From Branchiostoma floridae (lineage: Eukaryota > Chordata > Leptocardii > Amphioxiformes > Branchiostomatidae): a DNA stretch of 64,000 nt. Positions 37,001 through 42,498 of the stretch are shown piece after piece. The notes below the pieces were generated by a model. It did not search any database and was not told the DNA's origin. It saw only the letters and a program-made list of their open reading frames with translations. Within the stretch, counting starts at the first letter, position 1. Each line of letters opens with the position of its first letter. A program made the translations under genes and the position numbers. The stretch is from NCBI RefSeq assembly GCF_000003815.2, contig NC_049984.1:23031963-23095962 (forward strand), given 5' to 3'.

Positions 37001-39159
37001 GTACTTGACAGAGGAGCGACAGTGGGCTACCCGCCTTCCAGCTTTTAAACGTAGGGGTGCTACTGCCTCTGCGGTTCATGTAGATTCAGGTAAATTCAGA
37101 AACACTTTAAGGCTATCTAGCAAGGATGGCCCTGGTACAAGCTCTACTTTATGACAGTTCTAGGAAAAAAACATTCTGAATATCCATGTTCCTCAGGAGG
37201 AGGGTTTCTGAATGCCAGTGGGAGCAGCAGGGATGGGATAGCAGGGATGATGGGGGGGCCGTCCCCCTCTCCTGTCAGCTACGACTCCAACCCCTCCTCC
37301 GACTGGGACAGCTGGGACGAGGACGAAGAGGTCAGGATTGTGACCTGTGAACTTTGACACTTGTGTGACCTTTGACATGCATGAAGTTTAACACAATGTA
37401 GGATGTAACATCAATTCTCATATCCGTAAATAGTTTCATCGGGTTGGTGGATCAATCAAACAAAGTCTTCTTCGTTACACAACCTTCTTTAATTCTTCAG
37501 TAAACGTTTTGACCATCTGTCGACTTCATCAAACTACAAAATGAGACAAATACTATCAGTGCTAAATGAACTAGACAGAGTTAGTGCAATCTGAACCTAA
37601 CCTATATCGTATTGTGACGTAATTACCTGATACAGAACATTCCAATGTCAAGTAATTATGTCACAATGCAATAGGTTAAGTTAGGACTACACATCATATC
37701 GAACCGAGTATTTGTAAAGGCCTTTATAACATTTTTTTTATGTGGAGGTATTATGGCACCTGGTGGAATTATAAAAGTTGATGTTACATGTACCTACATC
37801 CAACCACATCTATGCGATGACAAATTACTTTTTCCTGGATTCAGTGACACATACAACTGTACATGTAGCAAGTTTTCATTGCTGGATCTACTAGTAGAAC
37901 ATGTACAGTACTGCATGATTGTTCATTTGCCCATGCTTTGATAGCAAAAGAGCACTAATCAAAGTGTGTTCAGATTTAGTCAACTGTGTTTGCTCTACTT
38001 AATCTTCAGGACCAGTCAGCACTGAGTGTCCTGTTCTCAGAGTTCCTCCAGAGACTACAGAGATTCTACACCGTCGCACAGGAAGGTTTGTACAGTCACA
38101 TACTTGTCTCACCCTTTCTTATGAATTGTCAATGATTAATGTGTATAAATCATACCTGACTTGCTTAGAATATGTCTGTGAGGACTAGAAAGATATTTAG
38201 TATTTTTGTAATGCCATTAATGTAATCTTTGGTAAAAAAAAAAGCATACTTCCACGTAGCCTCTATAGTAGGGTTATTTAGGCACAACCAGGCAGCACAT
38301 GTACTTACTTCCAACAGTCACTCTACCCTGATGATGGTTCCTGATAGACATCGAAACGTTGGAAGTAAGTACTCCCTTGTTGTGCCTAAAGAACCTTACT
38401 CCATGTATATGAGTAATTGCAAACCTGATGAAGTTATGTACGGAAGCCGCTTATCTAGTCTGTGCATATCAAAGTTCTTCTGATACAGTCTTGGAGCATA
38501 TTCTTGATATTGTTGATTTCTGTATGTTTTAGAAGTACGAAATAACCAACAGGATAGCCAGTAGTACTGATGACATGGTGCATTTTGGCATCAGTATAAT
38601 GCTACTTTTTGGAAGACTAAAAGCATTATGTTTTGTTTTAGAGTTGTTGCTGTTTGTTTTACTACTGTAGGGGCACAAGATTTCCTTGCCCTTTCTAGCT
38701 GACGATCGAAATATGGTTCATGTGTATATTCAAATGAAGACTCATCTGTATTGGTAGAATACATACCGGTAGTTACAAAATTAAGCTTTGTTCCAATTTT
38801 TCCAATTTTTTTTTGATGTCGCCGACCTTTGTCAGATGTCTGATTTGCTATGCTGATGTTCTAGCAATCAGATGTCAGGAGTGAATCGTAGATGGTGGGA
38901 AGACAGAATCTACCACTGTCATGGTTCAGTGTTGGTTGATGTGCTCTGATGTATAATGCTTCTTTGACGCCTCTCACAAATGATGGTTCATTGTACTGCA
39001 GGCCGTATGAGCAGTTTCCAAACCCAGCTGGGTCACTTGAGCAGCAGTAAGCAGAGAGTCATGCGAGACCTGCTCAACAACAGGCAGCCCGACACAGGAC
39101 CGCCGCCCGCCAAGAAGGCCCTCAGCTTCGACTCGCATCACCTGCCCTCCGACCTCTGA
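6975..39159 (+). CDS. Large HEAT/ARM-like protein, 3' portion of gene (29 exons chained)
   Basis: Gene-level entry; the exons are listed separately below. Every junction has AG/GT boundaries and matching phase, and the joined frame is open from 6975 to the TGA at 39157-39159 (3,430 nt, about 1,143 codons). Exons a-j and l-y read as amphipathic Leu-rich helices like HEAT/ARM solenoids. Exon k is a Ser/Pro/Arg-rich linker with an RRRRAT basophilic kinase-like site. Exon n has a run of eight Gln. The C-terminal exons are acidic (DDDDDSDS; SDWDSWDEDEE), then helical, and the protein ends in SHHLPSDL. No signal peptide or membrane segment is seen. The N-terminus is missing. Exons could be hidden in the gaps at 16366-17190 and 21854-22186, although phases across both are compatible without one. 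I do not recognise the family beyond a solenoid scaffold. It is highly likely to be a real gene, of unknown function. Confidence 0.88.
7081..7505 (+). mobile_element. Truncated non-LTR retrotransposon 3' end
   Basis: A degraded frame reads LEDRRKRSRLCMMYKMTNKL and later SYQPRIDVF and LQIDVQKLGVTDRPV, typical of the end of a non-LTR reverse-transcriptase ORF. A 3' tail follows with GGTTATACCGGC and a repeated GATACAGA-like end. Broken by frameshifts and stops. The same tail occurs inverted at 56387-56553. Confidence 0.75.
10668..10774 (+). CDS. Large HEAT-like gene, exon b
   Basis: 107 nt, phase 1 to 0, between ttttccag and gtttgt. It encodes AHSKPVVRMQTYIHMMDW... ending FQLVK. Confidence 0.87.
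10826..10950. repeat. Dispersed GGGTACCGGTACAGAAAATT repeat, copy 1
   Basis: Contains GGGCTGGGTACCGGTACAG and internally palindromic AGGTCCAGGTCCGGACCTGAACCT. The inverted second copy is at 57545-57662. Confidence 0.7.
11344..11472 (+). CDS. Large HEAT-like gene, exon c
   Basis: 129 nt, phase 0 to 0. It encodes NLLVSGLTDIWSAIRNAVVA... ending FFTQLVK. The AIRNAVVARL stretch is typical of the second helix of a HEAT repeat. Confidence 0.9.
11542..11693. mobile_element. ACTGTAAATGCA-family MITE, copy 3 (intronic)
   Basis: Starts ACTGTAAATGCAGAAATG and contains GACTGCAGTCTATGG and CCACCGCGAAA. The right end is decayed at AAATTGTATTTA. Confidence 0.8.
12238..12440. repeat. 83-bp intronic tandem repeat (about 2.4 units)
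   Basis: GTAAACATA starts at 12238, 12321 and 12404. Each unit has two words like GTCCTTGGTGCTGA, the reverse complement of the TCAGCACCAAGGAC core of the arrays at 17.6 and 30.9 kb. Confidence 0.85.
12495..12546 (+). CDS. Large HEAT-like gene, exon d
   Basis: 52 nt, phase 0 to 1, after a T-rich tract and ccag. It encodes VCQDEESSWQKKEGAVM. The motif W-QKKEGAV resembles HEAT helix starts. Confidence 0.87.
13404..13477 (+). CDS. Large HEAT-like gene, exon e
   Basis: 74 nt, phase 1 to 0. It encodes GINAVVRRFHWVGTQSTDSM followed by AYLLK, ending at gtgagc. Confidence 0.87.
13706..13806. repeat. Relative of the GGGCTCRAAATAC inverted-repeat family
   Basis: CGGCTCGAAATACTGGGTGC followed by repeated GTGCACCCA words. 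It resumes at 13979 (GTGCACCCAAAG) and runs into the gap. Confidence 0.5.
14014..14113. other. Assembly gap (100 N)
   Basis: Run of 100 undetermined bases inside an intron; probably a default-size gap. Confidence 0.99.
14330..14620. mobile_element. SINE-like dispersed repeat
   Basis: Contains GGTTCTTTAACGTGCTCGAG and GGGACCTCCATCTAACGTCC. The same words occur inverted at 47150-47270 (GAGCACGTTAAAGAACC, AAATGGAGGCCCCG). Located in an intron of the large gene. Confidence 0.6.
14720..14869 (+). CDS. Large HEAT-like gene, exon f
   Basis: 150 nt, phase 0 to 0. It encodes FGPEEMSRLPSFITQNFNDV..., with LSIREHATKAYSSYLSRCEF near the end. A second GT lies upstream (tccag/gtgtga), but it would shift the frame into a stop in exon g, so the gtgagt donor at 14870 was chosen. 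Confidence 0.9.
15613..15690 (+). CDS. Large HEAT-like gene, exon g
   Basis: 78 nt, phase 0 to 0, between cctatag and gtgaga. It encodes EALSSFREVMSHLCRDSQPE and TQAAEQ. The following intron contains a hAT-type MITE and the 825-base gap. Confidence 0.87.
15764..16135. mobile_element. hAT-type MITE with 8-bp target duplication, copy 2
   Basis: Ends CAGGGTTGTAGCCAGC and GCTGGCTACAACCCTA. Flanked by ATACAAAG at 15756-15763 and 16136-16143. The same family as 2762-3012 but with a different internal sequence. Confidence 0.9.
16366..17190. other. Assembly gap (825 N)
   Basis: Run of N between exons g and h. Phases across it match (0/0), so a hidden exon is possible but not required. Confidence 0.99.
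17274..17375 (+). CDS. Large HEAT-like gene, exon h
   Basis: 102 nt, phase 0 to 0. It encodes QSILPHLAVLRKEYSFMDAY... ending VCVFLVK. The acceptor is a CAGCAG tandem, so a single Gln could be included or skipped. Confidence 0.88.
17579..18410. repeat. 39-bp intronic minisatellite (about 20 units, two blocks)
   Basis: The unit contains GTATGTACATGGAAGGTG and TTCAGCACCAAGGACAGGT. Block 1 is 17579-18150 and block 2 is 18203-18410. Each block ends with the same tail, GTTTGCCTTATTTGTT then CATGTATGGA, so block 2 plus tail looks like a duplicate of the end of block 1. A period of 39 nt keeps several frames open on both strands, but the location is intronic. Confidence 0.92.
18847..18967 (+). CDS. 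Large HEAT-like gene, exon i (its end seeds the 84-bp array)
   Basis: 121 nt, phase 0 to 1. It encodes HIPPGFMLPSWPYYFSTFNL... ending QATSQVFKYL, with donor gtaagt. The last 61 nt of the exon plus the donor form the first copy of an 84-bp tandem repeat that fills the next 2.2 kb. Reading past the first donor gives GKSVLLQ then TAA, so only this first donor keeps the protein open. Confidence 0.88.
18907..21180 (+). repeat. 84-bp tandem array spanning an exon end and its 5' splice site (about 27 units)
   Basis: Each unit starts TACCTGATGCACCC, runs through the last codons of exon i (ending AAGTACCTCG), then a consensus donor gtgagt or gtaagt, then CAGTACTTCTTCAGTAA. Coding-part variants fall into few classes (CCCAGCATCC, CCCGGCCTCC, CTCGGCCTCC), showing homogenisation. 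Two or three units read AACCTTTACC at the join, matching the native exon sequence better. Every unit carries a stop just after its donor. Confidence 0.95.
21685..21793 (+). CDS. Large HEAT-like gene, exon j
   Basis: 109 nt, phase 1 to 2, after cccccatag. It encodes VAKDCNNPTLLKLVLQGLCA..., ending SPRPR across the junction. Confidence 0.88.
21854..22186. other. Assembly gap (333 N)
   Basis: Run of N in the intron between exons j and k, both phase 2 at the junction. Confidence 0.99.
22376..22530 (+). CDS. Large HEAT-like gene, exon k (disordered basic linker)
   Basis: 155 nt, phase 2 to 1. It encodes LSSFGKSPRQAWGEGGRKDV... with SPGSSGSPLGVSPRRRRATI near the end. Low-complexity Ser/Pro/Gly/Arg suggests a flexible linker. 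RRRRAT is a plausible basophilic-kinase site (inference). The 333-base gap lies in the upstream intron. Confidence 0.86.
23033..23298. mobile_element. GGGCTCRAAATAC inverted-repeat element, copy 2, abutting exon l
   Basis: Inverted relative to 6291-6625. The shared words include CATGTACTG, ACATAAATGTCCTATGATG, GCAATGGTTCCTGAAC and GGTGCAGGTAAAATTTGTCT. Its end lies about 10 nt from the acceptor AG of exon l. Confidence 0.75.
23307..23487 (+). CDS. Large HEAT-like gene, exon l
   Basis: 181 nt, phase 1 to 2. It encodes DDPTTAISETWEWREGRLFA... through LILRFLVTNHIHYLFPSLVS to DDVIVG. The acceptor cccccag sits about 10 nt after the end of a dispersed inverted-repeat element. Confidence 0.88.
24016..24142 (+). 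CDS. Large HEAT-like gene, exon m
   Basis: 127 nt, phase 2 to 0. It encodes QRKLEIGRDHIRHHEPIQKS..., ending HGPTSL at gtgaga. His-rich and hydrophilic. Confidence 0.87.
24483..24640 (+). CDS. Large HEAT-like gene, exon n (polyglutamine)
   Basis: 158 nt, phase 0 to 2. It encodes LDSAPFGQRPHQLLHRPFSV..., then an uninterrupted CAA run giving eight Gln, then HGSSQTKSLTSQRR. A pure CAA tract is likely length-polymorphic (inference). Confidence 0.85.
24689..24875. mobile_element. mariner-like MITE with TA target site
   Basis: Ends CAGTCAAACCTGTCCAAG and CTTGTACAGGTTTGACCA are inverted repeats. TA on both sides fits a Tc1/mariner-type insertion. A fragment of the same family is at 52682-52735 (GGTGGTCACTATAGAG). 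Confidence 0.75.
25601..25618 (+). CDS. Possible 18-nt microexon of the large gene
   Basis: Eighteen nucleotides between a pyrimidine-rich ccttggtag and gtttgt, phase 2 to 2. It would insert RSVSMR-type residues between exon n and exon o without changing frame. Support is only splice-site and phase consistency, so it may be chance. Confidence 0.35.
26286..26457 (+). CDS. Large HEAT-like gene, exon o
   Basis: 172 nt, phase 2 to 0. It encodes SEITPPIMESGNSLQSMVRE... ending RRFDGEEEQ at gtgagt. A stronger-looking acceptor (atgttttag, exon start 26232) is also in phase and would add 18 residues beginning QLWMYNFLTKQ. Confidence 0.84.
27028..27159 (+). CDS. Large HEAT-like gene, exon p
   Basis: 132 nt, phase 0 to 0, between catacag and gttggg. 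It encodes SGGSSRSRLCLSSPVKDQLS... ending EQFSTVLRQ. A Ser-rich start leads into a helix. Confidence 0.86.
27760..27825 (+). CDS. Large HEAT-like gene, exon q
   Basis: 66 nt, phase 0 to 0, after ctccccag. It encodes MLYQTVECLADSRWELRRMS then QQ, a single amphipathic helix. Confidence 0.86.
28354..28539 (+). CDS. Large HEAT-like gene, exon r
   Basis: 186 nt, phase 0 to 0. It encodes VLPLLSETIRWYNLSILEDL..., with LCFGACLMIKHSIQHCAQLT in the middle, ending EPMPSWK. This is the longest helical exon in the 3' half. Confidence 0.9.
29203..29318. repeat. Two-copy intronic repeat (about 60 bp)
   Basis: TTTGGCCTGGGTCCAAAGTT at 29205 and TTTGCCTGGGTCCAAAGTT at 29265, each followed by GTAGCC and TTTGGCCCTGG. 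Confidence 0.6.
29686..29856 (+). CDS. Large HEAT-like gene, exon s
   Basis: 171 nt, phase 0 to 0. It encodes DPDLCRQAFHPIINFMEKGL... ending ANCTFPKA at gtaagt. Confidence 0.9.
30158..30233 (+). CDS. Large HEAT-like gene, exon t
   Basis: 76 nt, phase 0 to 1. It encodes NFGHEDVVVNSIRHLFTYAH then TSHPI, ending at gtaagt. Confidence 0.87.
30528..30591 (+). CDS. Large HEAT-like gene, exon u
   Basis: 64 nt, phase 1 to 2. It encodes AQDNVRTGNIRPFKTAKEGF then L. Donor gtgagt. It precedes a short Cys/Gly-rich exon. Confidence 0.83.
30810..30858 (+). CDS. Large HEAT-like gene, exon v
   Basis: 49 nt, phase 2 to 0, between cttgcag and gtgaga. It encodes CCGGRLDSSCGQSNPRQ, unlike its helical neighbours and so probably a loop. 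A 43-bp intronic minisatellite starts about 58 nt after its donor. Confidence 0.8.
30917..32550. repeat. 43-bp intronic minisatellite (about 38 units) with higher-order structure
   Basis: The unit contains TGGATGGTGTTCAGCACCAA and GGACAGGCTTGTTTGACTGT. Variant units (GGCGTTCAG, GTTTAGC, GTTAAGC; CCAGGGACAG versus CCAAGGACAG) recur in order. The block ending at 31591 is repeated almost exactly ending at 31933, a 342-bp higher-order period of eight units. Confidence 0.93.
32554..32777. mobile_element. Foldback MITE at the end of the 43-bp array
   Basis: Arms of about 80 bp begin AGTCTTTGTCAAGGAATGAA and end with its near-perfect complement. The arms include CACGTTATGCAGATAGAAC and GTGACTCAGTGA. 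Flanked by GGTG on both sides (32550-32553, 32778-32781). It lies in the intron before exon w. Confidence 0.85.
32913..33067 (+). CDS. Large HEAT-like gene, exon w
   Basis: 155 nt, phase 0 to 2. It encodes VEKYVLSETHGLLSPFLRRS... ending CTSMLEG across the junction. Confidence 0.89.
33178..33360. mobile_element. Foldback MITE with 75-bp arms
   Basis: CTGGACAAAATGGGTCTGG at the left pairs with AAGACCCATTTTGTCTAG at the right, and the arms continue for about 75 bp (TTATTTTT, GGACTG, ATAC blocks). The arms leave open small shadow ORFs that are not genes. Confidence 0.8.
33477..33873. mobile_element. ACTGTAAATGCA-family MITE, copy 4, with internal 107-bp triplication
   Basis: Ends TACTGTAAATACATC and GCATTTACAGTA. 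The internal segment beginning GTTYGYGTGGATTTAATTTA recurs at 33495, 33601, 33708 and (start only) 33815, a 107-bp tandem period not seen in the other copies. Confidence 0.88.
34150..34276 (+). CDS. Large HEAT-like gene, exon x
   Basis: 127 nt, phase 2 to 0. It encodes MTSILYLLGDHVHQCPGEML... ending ATELADIIANK. Confidence 0.89.
35033..35155 (+). CDS. Large HEAT-like gene, exon y (its end seeds the 79-bp array)
   Basis: 123 nt, phase 0 to 0. It encodes EMVELSLLRPILETFYLVST... ending LFNAISARLSQ, with donor gtaaga. The last 49 nt plus the donor are the first copy of a 79-bp tandem repeat. Missing the first donor would add about 27 foreign residues before a stop in the second copy. Confidence 0.88.
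35107..35947 (+). repeat. 79-bp tandem array spanning an exon end and its 5' splice site (about 11 units)
   Basis: Each unit runs CTGTCACCTGCACAC, CTCTTCAACGCTATCAGTG, CCAGACTCAGTCAG, the donor gtaaga, then CTTATTGGTACATCTGGTAC. The first 49 nt are the end of exon y. One unit has gtgaga and one has CAGCCAG. The last unit ends at CAGgtaagctggg, a normal intron continuation. The period is not a multiple of 3. Confidence 0.95.
36376..36440. repeat. Dispersed TGTTGGAAGAAAG repeat, copy 1
   Basis: GTGTTGGAAGAAAGCTAAGC, GATTACTACCAACA and GATGAGCTTCCATGATCA. The same order occurs at 55604-55668. TGTTGG and CCAACA are complementary, so it folds. Confidence 0.65.
36515..36650 (+). CDS. Large HEAT-like gene, exon z (acidic)
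   Basis: 136 nt, phase 0 to 1. It encodes VLQLRVDSPQITDPSLAILS..., then a Pro-rich segment and LSDDDDDSDSTQ. This marks the change from solenoid to a disordered acidic tail. Confidence 0.86.
37197..37330 (+). CDS. Large HEAT-like gene, exon aa (Gly/Ser-rich, acidic)
   Basis: 134 nt, phase 1 to 0. It encodes GGFLNASGSSRDGIAGMMGG... ending SDWDSWDEDEE. The WDSWDEDEE box is a short acidic-aromatic motif of the kind used for docking (inference). Confidence 0.86.
37588..37690. repeat. Foldback repeat in an intron, near a decayed GATGAAGTCGAC element
   Basis: CCTAACCTATATCGTATTGT and TGACGTAATTACCTGAT face AAGTAATTATGTCACAATG and GGTTAAGTTAGG, giving arms of about 38 bp. Just upstream (37495-37530) is the complement of GATGAAGTCGACAGATGG. 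Confidence 0.7.
38010..38085 (+). CDS. Large HEAT-like gene, exon bb
   Basis: 76 nt, phase 0 to 1. It encodes DQSALSVLFSEFLQRLQRFY then TVAQE, an amphipathic helix. Confidence 0.88.
38266..38398 (+). mobile_element. Foldback element with CTGATGA...GAAAC core, copy 1
   Basis: Arms GGTTATTTAGGCACAACCAG / TTGTTGTGCCTAAAGAACC and GTACTTACTTCCAAC / GTTGGAAGTAAGTAC enclose CTGATGA (38328) and CGAAAC (38352). Lies in the last intron of the large gene. Confidence 0.75.
39002..39159 (+). CDS. Large HEAT-like gene, terminal exon cc
   Basis: 158 nt from tactgcag to TGA. It encodes GRMSSFQTQLGHLSSSKQRV... ending ALSFDSHHLPSDL. PPPAKKALSFDS holds a short basic patch and a possible phosphosite. Confidence 0.9.
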
Positions 39160-39985
39160 CACGAGCCACGAAAACTTGCCCTTCAACCTCCACACCAAAG
39201 GACGTCACAGTCTCTCTGCTGGTGCCACAGTGTGTTGGGTGTTGAAAGTCCAGCAACAGGAGTCGTAGACATTTGTCCTCTTGACACTCAGTGAAAGTTG
39301 TAGTGAAGTGCTATGATACCTTTGTCATACCGGTATATGCTCTCAGACATTAAAGAATACAAGACTAAAGCAGGCATTCTCACTGGGCTGCACCTATTGG
39401 CAACTGTTTGCAAAAGACATTTACTAACAGTCGCCAATTGGTCTACAGAAACGGCAAGTCTTTTTTTGTTTTGATTCTTTAAAAATCGCATTCGGGAAAA
39501 TGTTGCAAATGGGCATGAACTTGACGACAACTAGTCTCCAACAGGCCCGATGACTGCATTTTGTTTGTAGAGGTCACGTATTTTACCTGTGTGTAACACG
39601 TCAGTGTGACCATGAGGGAAAATCGGCGAAATTTTTTTCTAAATTGCCGCAATAATTTGTCGCTAACCGGTGCAGTGCAGTGCAGTGAGATACCGGCTTT
39701 AGGATAACTGACACAACTTTGCCCTCTGCCATTAGGTACAAGTCTGACAGTTGTGGCGTTACTAGGCGTTACTATCAGCGTTGCTAGGTTACCAGGGCTC
39801 CCATGTGAGGACTGAGTATGAGAGCCCTGGTAAACAAGCGGCTGATACTCAGGCTATGACAGTTGCCTTTCGACTCCTGAAATTTGGGCATGGATTAAAT
39901 GACCTTGTGAAACAAGTCTGTCATTAGCCCTATTTGCAGCCATAGAATCAGAAGTAGAGGGTAAGGAACCAGTTAGCAATTTGGA

Positions 39986-40153
39986 TGTAGGAGAACTCTT
40001 TTTACACAACCAGCAGGTACTTACATTGCTTACGTTTCGATGTCTCTCAGACACCTTCGTCAGAGCTAATAATCTAACTGGAGTTCTGCTTCTCACCGCA
40101 TTGAAATGTAAGCAATGTAAGTACATGCTGGTTGTGAAAAAAGAATTCTCCTA
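39986..40153 (-). mobile_element. Foldback element with CTGACGA...GAAAC core, copy 2, in the 3' UTR region
   Basis: On the minus strand, CTGACGA (40063-40057), a perfect 7-bp stem GGTGTCT/AGACATC with loop GAG, then GAAAC (40038-40034). Arms GTACTTACATTGCTTAC and its complement flank it, extended by CACAACCAGC and TCTTTTTACACAACC-like words. Confidence 0.78.
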
Positions 40154-41066
40154 TATTCTAAATTCTACCAACCTGATGAAACTATTTTCGTCAGTTAGCA
40201 ATTCTCTAGATAGGCTGTCAGTATGAAGACGTCTACACAATCATGCTCATCGAAAGTTGTAAACTTCTCACCTTTAGCCATTCAGGCTGCACCCAGAGGT
40301 ATGGTTGGGCAGTTGAAACGACAGTTAAAGTTGTAAAGGAGCTCTGTGCAAAGGAGTTTGTAGGGATGAAAGGGCGATAGGCGAATGACGTTTTTTTAGA
40401 ACACTCCTTCCATAGATGTTTGAATGGGCTAGCCGTAAAGCCATGTCACTGGAATAGTTTTAAAACCAGAAGGAGGGTTTGAGTACCAGACAAGTTGTGT
40501 TGAAAGGTGCATTCTGTACTACTAACTTTCCAGTGATGCATATACTTGCCAAGGACAGATCAAGATTGTCAGTAGTTCTCCTTTATTTATGCTGCCTACT
40601 ATCTCATACAGTACATTGTTTGGGGCAGGGAATCTTTCTGCTGCAGTTTTACATGTACATACATTTTTGGCGATGCCCCAGGGAAGAGCCTGCTGTACAG
40701 TGTTCGATTCGGTTTGTTCTATTTACATTCACCTCCAGTTACAACCAGTTCTCCAGTTACAACCTCTAGTCACAACCTTTCTTGGTCTGTCCACCGTATG
40801 ATAACAGTGTTATGGTTTTTGCTGTCATTTCAAATTCCTATGGTTACGAATTTTGACAGCTAGCCAACAAAGAATTAGAGGGCAGAGTTAAGTTGAATAT
40901 GAAGTGCCATTTGTGTGACTATAATGTAACCCTGCTAGGCTACTCGTCTTAAAGTCATTTTCCACTTTGTGGCGCTTTTACTTTACTCAGAACATGTATA
41001 GCATTGTACATACCTGTACCTGTAAGATAGTATAAATCTGTGTTGTTGTCAGGCCTCCTTTTCTCA

Positions 41067-41072
41067 AATAAA
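41067..41072 (+). terminator. Candidate poly(A) signal AATAAA of the large gene
   Basis: A canonical AATAAA lies 1.9 kb after the stop codon, followed by a T-rich stretch. It would imply a long 3' UTR that includes the foldback element at 39986-40153. No transcript evidence is available. Confidence 0.4.
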
Positions 41073-41698
41073 GATTTTTTAGCTCTCTTTCTTTTATACA
41101 AACTGGCAAATTGATATCATAAACATGCTGAGATAAAATGGGAAACAATCACAGATTTTTTAAACTGGAAATGAAAAAAGAAACTTGCTTTTTTTTCTAG
41201 ACAGAAATAATTGTGTCATTTTTAAGGTAGAGTAAAACTTGACTGACAACAGTGCACGTTATGTACCGTTTGGGGTGTTTGAATAACAAAATTTAAGATT
41301 TCACTGAAATTGTACTCAACAGCATTCCAACTTAAAAAGGTATCAAACACATGGAGTCAAGTATTATTAACATTTGCTGTTTGAAACAAAATAATCAGGA
41401 AGTGTTGTATGTTCCACCAAGATGTTATTTTTGTATGTGCAAAAGCATCCTAAATTTATCCAGAGTTGTACTTCATCATTCAGTTTTTATAGATATATTG
41501 AGCAAACCGGTATGTAAGTAAGATAATATCTACACAAGAGAAATAAGTACACGCAAGTATTGTTCTTGAAAATATTTTACTAATCAGAGATGTTGAAAGC
41601 AACAGTCCCCTTTGACGATTTACTATCAAGGTATATCATATAACAGTTAAACTTGTTTTTGGTTATTTCAGGAAACAGCAACCTAGTGAATATAGGTA

Positions 41699-42057
41699 AC
41701 AGGCGACAGTATAATTCCGGACAAACACTCTAATTCCGGAAAAACTCAATAATTTCAAAATAGATTGACCAGATGAATTAATATTTGTATGTATGATATA
41801 TCAAAGGATAGTGAATATGTAGGTAGCAATTAGATGTCTCTACGAAGAAAGGTTGCAGAATTCTGGCTCAGGGTCCAAGAATTCTGGCTCAGGTTCCTAG
41901 AATTCTGGCTCGCAACCAGAATCTGCAGAATTTTGATTATTTTGAATATTGATATATCATACCTACAAATATTAGCTCATCTGCGGGTAATCTATTTTGA
42001 AATAAATTAAGGTTTTCCGGAATTAAAGTGTTCGTCCGGAATTATACTGTCGCTTGT
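41699..42057. mobile_element. Long-TIR MITE with TA target site and internal triplet repeat
   Basis: Arms of about 107 bp start ACAGGCGACAGTATAATTCC and end with the complement (GGAATTATACTGTCGCTTGT). TA on both sides. The middle has three tandem AGAATTCTGGCTC words about 25 bp apart. 359 bp, non-coding. Confidence 0.9.
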
Positions 42058-42346
42058 TAGGTTTGAAACAATTTGATATTTACATGTGCACAAGTATCTC
42101 CAAACATTTACCACTGTGATTTGAAAAAAACGTCGAGATTGCATTTTGTAGAAGATTGTAAGTATATTCGTCCAGCCTTTCTGAACGATGAATGTACAGT
42201 ATTACAGTAACTGTAAGTTGTAAAAGTCACAAACTGTTTTGTTGTATATGATTGCATATCAAATGCAATAAACCTGTTGCTTACATACTTCACACTGTAT
42301 TAATGCATCATTGATAGGCATATGGTAATGCCATATGAAGAGAGCA

Positions 42347-42498
42347 TACTGTAAATTTAATGCATTTAGGTTCGAAGGGATTTACTTTCGCAGTAGCGGG
42401 AAAATAGAGTGTTCGCACTGGCTTTAAGTTTTCGGTAGCGCCATAGACTGCAGTCTTATACTATAATGAAAAAATGTTTGCGGTGGTATTAAGTTTGC
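42347..42498. mobile_element. ACTGTAAATGCA-family MITE, copy 5, left half
   Basis: Starts TACTGTAAAT and contains GCAGTAGCGGGAAAA and GACTGCAGTC. Stops abruptly at GCGGTGGTATTAAGTTT. The missing right half is at 43583-43652. Confidence 0.82.
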
